From: Mycobacterium sp.
GTDB lineage: Bacteria > Actinomycetota > Actinomycetes > Mycobacteriales > Mycobacteriaceae
Length of the DNA: 6,551 nucleotides
Direction: 5' to 3'
Assembly (NCBI GenBank): GCA_029256565.1
Contig: JAQSXQ010000105.1
Location: 1-6,551, forward strand
The notes under the pieces are model-generated. The model made no database searches. It worked only from the letters and a program-made list of their open reading frames with translations, and had not been told where the DNA came from. Each line of letters begins with the position of its first letter. Position 1 is the first letter of the stretch. The translations under genes were made by a program, and so were the position numbers. Below, piece after piece: positions 1 through 5,364 of this stretch.

Positions 1-1028
1 GTCGACGTGAGCGTGGTGGCGCCTGCGAACACCGCGGAGTCGGCGACGCCGAAGCGTTGCTCGACGCCCTCCATCGCCGCGCCGACCGCAGTGGGCACGG
101 TGCCGTGCGCCCGGATCTGGAAGAACATCGTGAGCGAGATGCTCACGGTGGCAATGATGCCCATGACCGCCACGATGGCCAGCCCCTGCTTGGTGCTGCC
201 GACCATGCGGCCGAACGTGCGCGGCAGGCTGAACGCGATCACCGACAGCAGGAAGATCTCCACCCAGTTGGTCCAGGCCGTCGGGTTCTCGAACGGATGC
301 GCCGAGTTGACGTTGAAGAAGCCGCCGCCGTTGGTGCCGAGTTCCTTGATCGCCTCCTGGCTGGCGACGGGTCCGCCCGGGATGGTCTGTTGCCCGCCGG
401 CCAACGTCTCGACGACCTGCGTGTGCAGGGCGAAGTTCTGGATGACCCCGCCGGCGATCAGAACGACGGCGCTGATCACCGCGAGCGGCAGCAGGATTCG
501 GATGGTTCCGCGCACCAGGTCGACCCAGAAGTTGCCCAGTTCGCCGCTGCGGCGCCGGGCGAAGCCGCGGACGAGGGCGATCGCCACGGCCATGCCCACG
601 GCCGCGGAGACGAAGTTCTGCACCGTCAGGCCGGCCATCTGCACGAGGTGGCCCTGCGTCGACTCGCCTGAGTACGCCTGCCAGTTGGTGTTGGTGACGA
701 AGCTGACGGCGGTGTTCCACGCCAGCGCGGGGGTCATCTCGGTCGCCGGGTCGTTCAGGTGCAGAGGCAGCTTGCCCTGCACGAGTTGGAAGAGGAACAG
801 GCCGATGACGCTGACCGCCGAGAAGGCGAGCACGCTGCGGGCGTAGGCGCCCCAACCCTGCTCGGCCCGCGGGTCGGCGCCGATGACACGGTAGATGACG
901 CGCTCGACGCGAGAATGCTCGTCGGAGGTGTAGACCCGATGCATGTAGTTGCCGAGCGGTACGTGGACGGCGGCCAGCGCGAGTACCAGTGAGGCGAGGA
1001 ACAGGATCCCCGCGGTCGTGGGGGACAC
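1..1028 (-). CDS. kdpA: Potassium-transporting ATPase subunit A (KdpA), N-terminal 342 residues; gene runs off the window
   Basis: KdpA is the potassium-translocating membrane subunit of the KdpFABC high-affinity P-type ATPase; it belongs to the SKT/Trk-like channel superfamily. The GTG start at 1028 follows directly after the kdpF stop (TAG then GTG), with GGAGAGG upstream. The translation begins MSPTTAGILFLASLVLALAA, a first membrane segment, followed by the typical VPLGNYMHRVYT. Selectivity-filter loops are visible: VTNTNWQ at residues 111-117 and GTNGGGFFN from residue 231, close to the known E. coli filter glycine G232. The readable frame ends at 1 within FAGATTLTS. The family is about 555-560 residues, so roughly 60% is present and the C-terminus, with kdpB and kdpC expected beyond it, lies outside. 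No frameshift or stop was seen. Identification is very secure. Confidence 0.97.
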   Translation of the reverse strand, partial: MSPTTAGILFLASLVLALAAVHVPLGNYMHRVYTSDEHSRVERVIYRVIGADPRAEQGWGAYARSVLAFSAVSVIGLFLFQLVQGKLPLHLNDPATEMTPALAWNTAVSFVTNTNWQAYSGESTQGHLVQMAGLTVQNFVSAAVGMAVAIALVRGFARRRSGELGNFWVDLVRGTIRILLPLAVISAVVLIAGGVIQNFALHTQVVETLAGGQQTIPGGPVASQEAIKELGTNGGGFFNVNSAHPFENPTAWTNWVEIFLLSVIAFSLPRTFGRMVGSTKQGLAIVAVMGIIATVSISLTMFFQIRAHGTVPTAVGAAMEGVEQRFGVADSAVFAGATTLTS

Positions 1029-1118
1029 CTAGAACCTCTCCGGGAACAGCAGGGCGGCAACCATGAAGGACGCCACGAGGACGGCGAGGACGAGTCCCAC
1101 CGCGTTGGCGAGGCTCAT
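1029..1118 (-). CDS. kdpF: KdpF, small membrane subunit of the Kdp potassium ATPase (29 aa)
   Basis: The ATG at 1118 gives a 29-residue peptide, MSLANAVGLVLAVLVASFMV followed by AALLFPERF, ending at TAG 1029-1031. It is one hydrophobic helix with a short polar C-terminus. KdpF is 29 residues in E. coli, and mycobacterial KdpF proteins end in a similar ALLFPEKF, so both length and tail fit. KdpF stabilises the KdpABC complex in the membrane. Its ATG overlaps the stop of the upstream 26-residue reading frame by 4 bp (ATGA), and its own stop abuts the kdpA GTG, so the three should be translated together. A GGAG lies only 2 nt before the ATG, which is closer than usual and favours translational coupling. 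Confidence 0.93.
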   Translation of the reverse strand: MSLANAVGLVLAVLVASFMVAALLFPERF

Positions 1119-1195
1119 GACTCCAGAGCCCTCTGGATGACGCCGAGCACCGCGAATACCGCGATGGTCAGCACGACGAATGCGAGAACGGCCAT
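1115..1195 (-). CDS. Small single-helix membrane peptide leading the kdp operon (26 aa, uncharacterised)
   Basis: The ATG at 1195 encodes a 26-residue peptide starting MAVLAFVVLTIAVFAVLGVI and ending QRALES, with TGA at 1115-1117. About 19 hydrophobic residues form one predicted transmembrane helix, followed by a short polar tail. It resembles KdpF in size and topology but lacks the FPERF end. The stop overlaps the kdpF ATG by 4 bp. No clear Shine-Dalgarno lies upstream; instead a TANNNT -10-like hexamer sits 6 nt before the ATG, as in a leaderless mycobacterial transcript. It could be an extra small Kdp subunit, a membrane regulator, or mainly a coupling/leader peptide. I do not recognise a named family. 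Being an open frame of this composition with an exact overlap makes it probably real. Confidence 0.68.
   Translation of the reverse strand: MAVLAFVVLTIAVFAVLGVIQRALES
1123..1136 (-). promoter_or_regulatory. Small hairpin over the end of the leader peptide, next to the kdpF start
   Basis: The mRNA reads CCAGAGGGCTCTGG, with 6-nt complementary arms (a 5-bp stem with a 4-nt loop is feasible). It ends within the GGAG that precedes the kdpF ATG by 2 nt. Ribosomes translating the 26-residue frame would melt it, so it could enforce translational coupling. The stem is short, so function is uncertain. Confidence 0.3.
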
Positions 1196-1201
1196 GCGCC
1201 G

Positions 1202-1207
1202 AAATTA
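1202..1207 (-). promoter_or_regulatory. Candidate -10 hexamer for a leaderless kdp transcript
   Basis: On the minus strand TAATTT matches the mycobacterial TANNNT -10 pattern. Six nucleotides follow before the A of the ATG at 1195, so transcription starting at that A would give a leaderless mRNA, common in mycobacteria. No good -35 TTGACA-like hexamer lies 16-18 nt upstream, which fits an activator-dependent promoter. The hexamer and spacing are seen; promoter activity is inferred. Confidence 0.42.
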
Positions 1208-1235
1208 CGACCGCTACGCAGGTCGATCGGCCGCG

Positions 1236-1252
1236 TTGACGCTTTCTTGACG
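1236..1252 (-). promoter_or_regulatory. Direct repeat with 11-bp period, candidate KdpE operator upstream of kdp
   Basis: The plus strand carries TTGACG at 1236-1241 and again at 1247-1252, a perfect hexamer direct repeat with one helical-turn (11-bp) period. Relative to a start at 1195 it covers about -57 to -41, just upstream of where a -35 element would be. OmpR/PhoB-family response regulators, to which KdpE belongs, typically bind as tandem dimers to direct repeats with 10-11-bp period. The repeat is seen; assignment to KdpE is inference, because no kdpDE genes are in the window. Confidence 0.4.
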
Positions 1253-1313
1253 CCCGCCGGGCGGTCCTTTACGCCGTCCTTGCGCCGCTGTGGGCGCGGT
1301 CACCGGTCGCGGG

Positions 1314-2123
1314 TCAGTTGGTGAGGCTGTTGCGGGTGACGGGGAAGTCGAAGTACGTGTCGGGGAAGGTCTCCGGCTTGTAGGTGAAGTGCCACCACTC
1401 GTTCTCGTAGTTCTCCAGGCCCTGCTTCTCCAGGCCGTCCTTGAGCAGCAGCCGGTTCTTCAGCTGCTCGCCTTGGATCCGGGGGTCGAGCGTGTGCGAG
1501 AGGGTGTCGAAGCAGTCGTAGCCGGTGCCGGTGTCGACGCCGTTGTCCGGGAAGCGTTCGGCTCGTGGCGCGGCACAGTCGACCAGGGGTTCACCGGGGA
1601 CGTAGGCCCGCGTCTGCTGCGCGGGCAGCTCCACGAGGGTGAGGTCGACGGTGCTGCCGCGGCTGTGACCGGACTGCTCGGCGATGTAGCCGTCCCGGAA
1701 CAGCGTCGACTTGTCGACCCTGGGGTAGAACTCGGGTTTCATGCGCTGGTCGTTCAGATCCCTTGCCCAGGCGACGAAGTCGTTGACGGCGCGCTGCGGG
1801 CGGTAGCAGTCGTACACCTTCAGCGTGTAGCCGTCGGCGAGGAATTCCTGCTGTGCGCGCTGCAGGGCTTCGGCGGTGTCGCGGGTCAACAGACACATCG
1901 GCGCCTCGTAGCCGTCCACCGGGTCGCCGGTGAAGTTGTGCGGTGTGAAGTACCGGATGTCCTGCAGGATCGTGGGGTCGACGTCTTCGATGGCGACGAA
2001 GTCCGGCGGCGCGACGGGTTGCGGTTCCGCGTTGGCGGCGGGCATCGGCACGGCGAGGGCCACCGCGAGCACTGCGGCGGAGAGCCACCGGGCCAGGACG
2101 CGGGTGTTCGAAAGACTGACCAT
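1314..2123 (-). CDS. Exported VanX-like D-Ala-D-Ala dipeptidase (peptidase family M15D)
   Basis: Predicted zinc metallopeptidase related to VanX/DdpX, which hydrolyse D-alanyl-D-alanine; this copy appears exported. With the ATG at 2123 the protein is 269 residues and begins with a clear signal peptide (Arg-containing n-region, hydrophobic stretch, AANA cleavage after about residue 32). Family motifs: CYRP (R108, transition-state arginine), SGHSRGSTVD at 151-160 (zinc ligands H153 and D160) and ENEWWH ending at H245 (catalytic E242, zinc ligand H245). All catalytic residues are present, so it is probably active; the usual A in SxHxxGxAxD is T158. A GTG at 2177 in the same frame overlaps the preceding stop by 4 bp (GTGA) and is an alternative start, but it gives an 18-residue-longer, unusually long signal n-region and has no close Shine-Dalgarno. 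It is the last gene of the peroxidase operon. Whether the true substrate is D-Ala-D-Ala or another wall peptide is not shown. Confidence 0.88.
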   Translation of the reverse strand: MVSLSNTRVLARWLSAAVLAVALAVPMPAANAEPQPVAPPDFVAIEDVDPTILQDIRYFTPHNFTGDPVDGYEAPMCLLTRDTAEALQRAQQEFLADGYTLKVYDCYRPQRAVNDFVAWARDLNDQRMKPEFYPRVDKSTLFRDGYIAEQSGHSRGSTVDLTLVELPAQQTRAYVPGEPLVDCAAPRAERFPDNGVDTGTGYDCFDTLSHTLDPRIQGEQLKNRLLLKDGLEKQGLENYENEWWHFTYKPETFPDTYFDFPVTRNSLTN

Positions 2124-2173
2124 GTCTGTCTCTATCACGGCGGACGCGGGACCGCTCGGGGAATGAGGGAGGG

Positions 2174-3187
2174 TCACATCGACATGGTCGCGAGGTTCCT
2201 CCAGAGGTTCCGCAGACTGTCGGTGCCGCCGAACAACGTGGTGAAGTGCGTCGAGTCGACGAGTACGAGGTCACCGGAGCGTCGGCCGCCCGGAGGCATC
2301 CAGATCAACGCGTTGAACTCCGTGTTGCCCGCCTCGGTGAACGGGTGCGGACGGTGAGGGTCGACCCGTTGCCGGCCCAGGACGTGGAGACCCGACCCCT
2401 CCGGCTCGAGGAGTTCGTAGTGCGGTAGGTGTGGATGGAAGTTGAACGTCGTGACGTCGTCGAGCAGGCGCGGTTCGTCCAGGTCCCGAATGGCGTTGAG
2501 CGGGGCTATCTCCCGTGTGCCGTCGGCGACCGCGGGCCGCAGTCCCCACGTGTTGTGCACCGGCACGTCGAGCGCCTTCATCAGCGACCGGGTGTACGCG
2601 CTGAAGCGTTGTTGGCGGGGGACCAGGCGGTCACCGTGATGTTCGTACTCGACCTGGCGCTGCGCGTAGTCGTCGGTGAAGCCGACGTCGTGGTGCGGCG
2701 CCAACAGCAAGCAGGTCCCTTCCCGTTCCAGCCACTGGGTGATCGCCGCGATCTCGTCGGGGCCGGCGTCCTGCTCACCCAGGAGATGGTCGAGCCCGAA
2801 CACCATGAGGGTGTCGGTGTCAGCGAGGATCCGCTCATCGATCGGCTGCCGGTAGCCGGCCTGGTCGATGCGTTGGAACACGGCCACCGAGTGGCCGGTG
2901 ACGGCCTCGGCGACGGCCTGGAAGTCGAGCGTCGAGCGGTGGAAGAGTTCGAGCGTCCCCGCGATGCCCTGCAGGAAGGTCGCGGCGTCGTATTCCGGTG
3001 TCTCGTAGGCGGGCCACGCGACGTTGCGAACCTCGGTGATCGTGGAGAACCGGTTCTCCATCGAGGCCGGGTCTCGCTGAGCCTCCCACGGGTAGCTCCA
3101 CGTCCAGTAGATGCTGATCCGTCGACGGCCGTCGTGGCGACGCGCGACGTGCGCCTGGTTGTAGGTTCGTGCCGCCGTCGAGGTCAT
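2174..3187 (-). CDS. Uncharacterised 337-aa protein, possible class-I glutamine-amidotransferase-like (ThuA/DUF4350-like) fold
   Basis: I do not recognise a named family. The ATG at 3187 lies 3 bp after the peroxidase stop (TGA-TCC-ATG), a coupled arrangement, with GGGGA about 10 nt upstream. There is no signal peptide or membrane helix, so it is probably cytoplasmic. The stretch LADTDTLMVFGLDHLL (121-136), then an acidic helix and WLEREGTCLLLAPHHD (152-167), has the strand-helix-strand pattern typical of flavodoxin/GATase1-like domains, where an 'is it open?' loop precedes a GG-LLL strand. The C-terminus DSTHFTTLFGG (311-321) followed by LRNLWRNL also resembles the end of such domains. No GATase catalytic Cys is evident at the nucleophile elbow. 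The protein is His-rich (HH at 165-166 and 183-184, HPHLPH at 251-256, HRPH at 278-281), which might indicate metal binding. The fold call is inference. Confidence 0.85.
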   Translation of the reverse strand: MTSTAARTYNQAHVARRHDGRRRISIYWTWSYPWEAQRDPASMENRFSTITEVRNVAWPAYETPEYDAATFLQGIAGTLELFHRSTLDFQAVAEAVTGHSVAVFQRIDQAGYRQPIDERILADTDTLMVFGLDHLLGEQDAGPDEIAAITQWLEREGTCLLLAPHHDVGFTDDYAQRQVEYEHHGDRLVPRQQRFSAYTRSLMKALDVPVHNTWGLRPAVADGTREIAPLNAIRDLDEPRLLDDVTTFNFHPHLPHYELLEPEGSGLHVLGRQRVDPHRPHPFTEAGNTEFNALIWMPPGGRRSGDLVLVDSTHFTTLFGGTDSLRNLWRNLATMSM

Positions 3188-3190
3188 GGA

Positions 3191-4510
3191 TCAGTCCCCG
3201 AGTGCACAGAGGTAGCGAATCGCCGACAAGCCAGGCAGGAAGAAGTACGCGCCGCCGCGCAGTGTCGTGAAGGCCGGGATGCCCTTGTAGACCTTGCGGA
3301 TCGGGCGCTTCGGGACGGTGAAGTCCATGGTCTCGTCCTGCATGCCGCCGATGGGGTCGTGCTCGTTGCCGAGTTCGTGGAACGCCTTGTCGTTGATCCA
3401 CACGTTCTGGGCGAACTCGAACTGACGAACCAGGTCGGCGCAGATGATGAATGCCGCGATGCCTCGATCCTCGCCGTCGTCGGGCGCCCCCTCGGGCAGG
3501 GCGGGGCCGTACGTGGCGCCGCGCCGAATCATGCGGCGACGGTTCATGTAGTGCGCGGTGTCCCGAGGATTGAGCCTGCGGGCATGCGAGCCCAGGGGGC
3601 AGGCGTACCCGTGCGGATCCATCTCCTCGTAGTTGAAGTCGTTGTTGCGCATGGGGTCTGCACCGAGGTCCGGGTCATCGGCATCGGGAGCCAGCACCAG
3701 CGGGGCTCCGCTACGCCACCGCCCCATGAACTTCGCTGCGAGCAGATCCTCGTCGGCGGGCGTGTCGGAATTCTCGCGGAGATAGTCCCTGAACACCGAA
3801 ACGTGCTCCCGAAGCCGCCGATAGGCCATATAACTTCCGTTGCGCGACAACACCGAGGGCTCCGGTAGGTCGGCGACCGGGCCGTTCTCGTCGGGATAGC
3901 CGAGAATGAACTCCCCTGGCTCGAGTGCCGCCCCGGATCCCGGCGTGGGCTCCTCGCCACTGCCCTTCATCACCGGTTGCGACAGCCGGTCCCGGAAGCC
4001 GAAGTGGTCATGGGCGTAGTTGAACGGCGGTGTCGCATTCAAGTCGAGATGCGACAGGCTGCGCACGCCGTCAGTGCGCGCCAGCAACTCGTCGTGGGCG
4101 GCGATGGATCGAACGCAGCGCTCGTCGGTGCGCGAGAACAAGATTGCAATCGCATGCACATCGTCGCCGGCAAGGCCGCCCACCCACTTCTCCGGCGCAT
4201 TCGGACCGACGTCGCCGAGGATGCTCGCCCGCGACGGCATGCCCTCGCGGAACTCGGCGGGAAACGTTGCGAGCGAATCCTCTGGCACTCCCAGCGCGCG
4301 CAAGCCGTTCCACGTGAACGCCAGCGTCACCCAACGCTCGGATTCGTCCATCGTGGCCGACGCGTCGTCGGCTGACTGCACCAGATCGGCCAGCGCCGTC
4401 AGCCACGCTCGCCCGCCGGCCGGCGTATCGAACGTCAGGAACTCGTACCGTCCGGTGATCGCGGGCGTTCGTGTCAGCAGGATGTGCTGAATGTCGTCGA
4501 GTTCGAGCAT
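3191..4510 (-). CDS. DyP-type haem peroxidase, long actinobacterial/fungal-like class (439 aa)
   Basis: Dye-decolourising peroxidases use haem and H2O2 to oxidise bulky substrates. The start LELDDIQHILL and the two ferredoxin-like halves follow the long C/D-class pattern. Motifs: EFREGM (86-91); GFRDRLSQP from 171, the GxxDG motif with the catalytic acid D174 kept but the last Gly replaced by R175; CPLGSHARRLNPRD (304-317) with proximal haem ligand H309; RRGATYGP (329-336) with distal Arg at R329 or R330; and RQFEFAQNVWIND (362-374). The C-terminus FFLPGLSAIRYLCALGD is also typical. No signal peptide or encapsulin-targeting tail is visible, so it is probably cytoplasmic and unlike the encapsulated mycobacterial DyP. 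The ATG at 4510 directly follows the TAG of the upstream gene (0-bp gap). Physiological substrate unknown. Confidence 0.92.
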   Translation of the reverse strand: MLELDDIQHILLTRTPAITGRYEFLTFDTPAGGRAWLTALADLVQSADDASATMDESERWVTLAFTWNGLRALGVPEDSLATFPAEFREGMPSRASILGDVGPNAPEKWVGGLAGDDVHAIAILFSRTDERCVRSIAAHDELLARTDGVRSLSHLDLNATPPFNYAHDHFGFRDRLSQPVMKGSGEEPTPGSGAALEPGEFILGYPDENGPVADLPEPSVLSRNGSYMAYRRLREHVSVFRDYLRENSDTPADEDLLAAKFMGRWRSGAPLVLAPDADDPDLGADPMRNNDFNYEEMDPHGYACPLGSHARRLNPRDTAHYMNRRRMIRRGATYGPALPEGAPDDGEDRGIAAFIICADLVRQFEFAQNVWINDKAFHELGNEHDPIGGMQDETMDFTVPKRPIRKVYKGIPAFTTLRGGAYFFLPGLSAIRYLCALGD

Positions 4511-5071
4511 CTATTGCATCTGATCCAGCATGTCGGAGAAGGCCGCCTTCAGTCGCAGCGCCTTCTTGATCTCCTCCGCCGTCACATACGGGTACTCGCC
4601 GTATTCGAGGAAGCTGGGAGCCTGGTGATCCCGGACGAACTTGATGAACGCGTCGGGGTTCTCCTTCCAGTCCTCCGGGAAACCCTCGAGATTGGTGAAA
4701 ACGGTAGTGATCCCCGTGGCGCTGAAGAGTTGGACTGCGTCCTCTGTGTACTTGTCGAAATCCGTGTCGAAGATGCCCTGATACTGGAAGTGCAGTCCGG
4801 AGCCCACGTCGAACAGCACCCACCGCAGGTAGTGCAAGCGCAGCGGGGCGAGGGCGTCGGGACTGGCGGCGATGGTCTCCTCGATCGTCTTGCCATACGC
4901 GCGAACGATCTCCTCGCGGCCCTCCTTGACCTTCGCGATGATCGAGAAACCGTGACAGGCAGGCGTTCTCGGATATGTCGGGCCGTATCGACCGCGCTCG
5001 AGTTCGAAATACCCCTCCGGCGGGATGGCCATTGCCGCCGGCCTGCTCCAGTCGTTCGAGTTCGCAACCAT
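4511..5071 (-). CDS. Uncharacterised 186-aa soluble protein, first gene of the DyP operon
   Basis: The start at 5071 is set by AGGAGG at 5080-5085, 8 nt upstream; the frame stays open to 5275 but those extra codons have no ribosome site. No signal peptide or membrane helix. From CHGFSIIAKVKEGREEIVRAY (39-59), a strand then helix, through LRLHYLRWVLFD (77-88) and LHFQYQGIFDTDFDKYTED (93-111), the pattern strand-helix-strand-strand-helix suggests a ferredoxin-like or dimeric alpha/beta-barrel domain, a fold also used in DyP peroxidases. The 'LHFxRWVLxD...LxFxxxFD' arrangement is one I associate with small proteins linked to haem peroxidases and redox enzymes, but this is pattern recall, not a search. 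C-terminus is helical (TAEEIKKALRLKAAFSDMLD). Directly abutting the peroxidase gene, it may be its partner subunit, substrate-delivery or haem-handling protein. Function unknown. Confidence 0.87.
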   Translation of the reverse strand: MVANSNDWSRPAAMAIPPEGYFELERGRYGPTYPRTPACHGFSIIAKVKEGREEIVRAYGKTIEETIAASPDALAPLRLHYLRWVLFDVGSGLHFQYQGIFDTDFDKYTEDAVQLFSATGITTVFTNLEGFPEDWKENPDAFIKFVRDHQAPSFLEYGEYPYVTAEEIKKALRLKAAFSDMLDQMQ

Positions 5072-5079
5072 GTGTCGGC

Positions 5080-5085
5080 CCTCCT
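5080..5085 (-). promoter_or_regulatory. Strong Shine-Dalgarno of the DyP operon
   Basis: AGGAGG on the minus strand, 8 nt before the ATG at 5071. It is the best ribosome binding site on the minus strand and decides the start of the 186-residue protein against upstream in-frame codons. Confidence 0.75.
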
Positions 5086-5204
5086 GAAGGACGGAATAGG
5101 CGGACGGTAACACCGCCGCACACTGCAGAGTCGTGATTGGACGAGGACGCTGTCGGCCGAATGGCGGAATGGTTGCAGTTAGCGTGCCTGATACCGCACG
5201 AGGG

Positions 5205-5224
5205 CAACCGATTTGGTTGTCAAC
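5205..5224. promoter_or_regulatory. Overlapping inverted repeats, candidate operator in the divergent region
   Basis: CAACC-GATTT-GGTTG (5205-5219) is a perfect 5-bp inverted repeat around 5 bp, immediately merging with GTTG-T-CAAC (5216-5224). The cluster overlaps the minus-strand TTGACA and lies almost exactly midway between the starts at 5071 and 5365. Such an element could be a repressor site for either direction. Symmetry is seen; regulator and function are not known. Confidence 0.38.
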
Positions 5225-5354
5225 GCAATCATCGTTCGCATGTCGATCGTGAATTCGTCGCAGTCGGCCCCCCACGCGTCGATGCGGACTACCGTTCCGC
5301 GTACGCGGTTCGATCGTGTCTGCGGATTGTCGACTTCGGTGGGCCGACTAGTCC

Positions 5355-5360
5355 AGGAGG
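5355..5360 (+). promoter_or_regulatory. Shine-Dalgarno fixing a GTG start
   Basis: AGGAGG ends 4 nt before the GTG at 5365 and supports that codon as the start of the secreted 101-residue protein over upstream in-frame starts from 5137 that would destroy the N-terminal signal peptide. Confidence 0.7.
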
Positions 5361-5364
5361 AACA

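Larger units (their letters stand above)
5072..5364. promoter_or_regulatory. Divergent intergenic region between the DyP operon and the exported-protein genes
   Basis: These 293 bp should hold promoters in both directions. On the minus strand a perfect TTGACA (5218-5223) is a -35 candidate, but no good TANNNT lies 16-19 nt downstream; the nearest, GGTAT(C), is about 23 nt away. A TACCGT (minus strand, near 5105) fits TANNNT without a convincing -35. On the plus strand no confident promoter was seen; TACCGT at 5290-5295 lacks a -35. Inverted repeats cluster at 5205-5224. No small gene with a ribosome site was found. Confidence 0.5.

Noticed and set aside
7..846. Plus-strand open frames opposite kdpA
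   Set aside because: The minus strand reads KdpA with both filter motifs in place, so these are shadows of a high-GC gene.
1282..1297. GCGCC/GGCGC hairpin after the dipeptidase stop as a terminator
   Set aside because: Only a 5-bp stem, no following T-run on the minus strand, and such repeats arise easily in high-GC DNA.
1290..2357. Plus-strand 355-codon open frame opposite the dipeptidase
   Set aside because: The minus strand carries the complete VanX-like active site and signal peptide; the plus frame is compositional shadow.
2429..3868. Long open frame on the plus strand (479 codons) opposite the DyP and 337-aa genes
   Set aside because: It is antisense to two genes with clear family motifs or tight coupling, is rich in Arg/Gly/Val from high-GC third positions, has no recognisable domain and no good ribosome site.
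4453..4513. Encapsulin-linked DyP system
   Set aside because: No encapsulin gene and no targeting tail on the peroxidase; its motifs place it in the long C/D class rather than the encapsulated B class.
5072..5275. Extended N-terminus for the 186-aa protein to an upstream start at 5275
   Set aside because: The strong AGGAGG at 5080-5085 sits inside the extension, the added residues look random, and they would cross the regulatory region.
5137..5364. Upstream start for the 101-aa secreted protein
   Set aside because: It would bury the signal peptide; AGGAGG before the GTG at 5365 marks the start.
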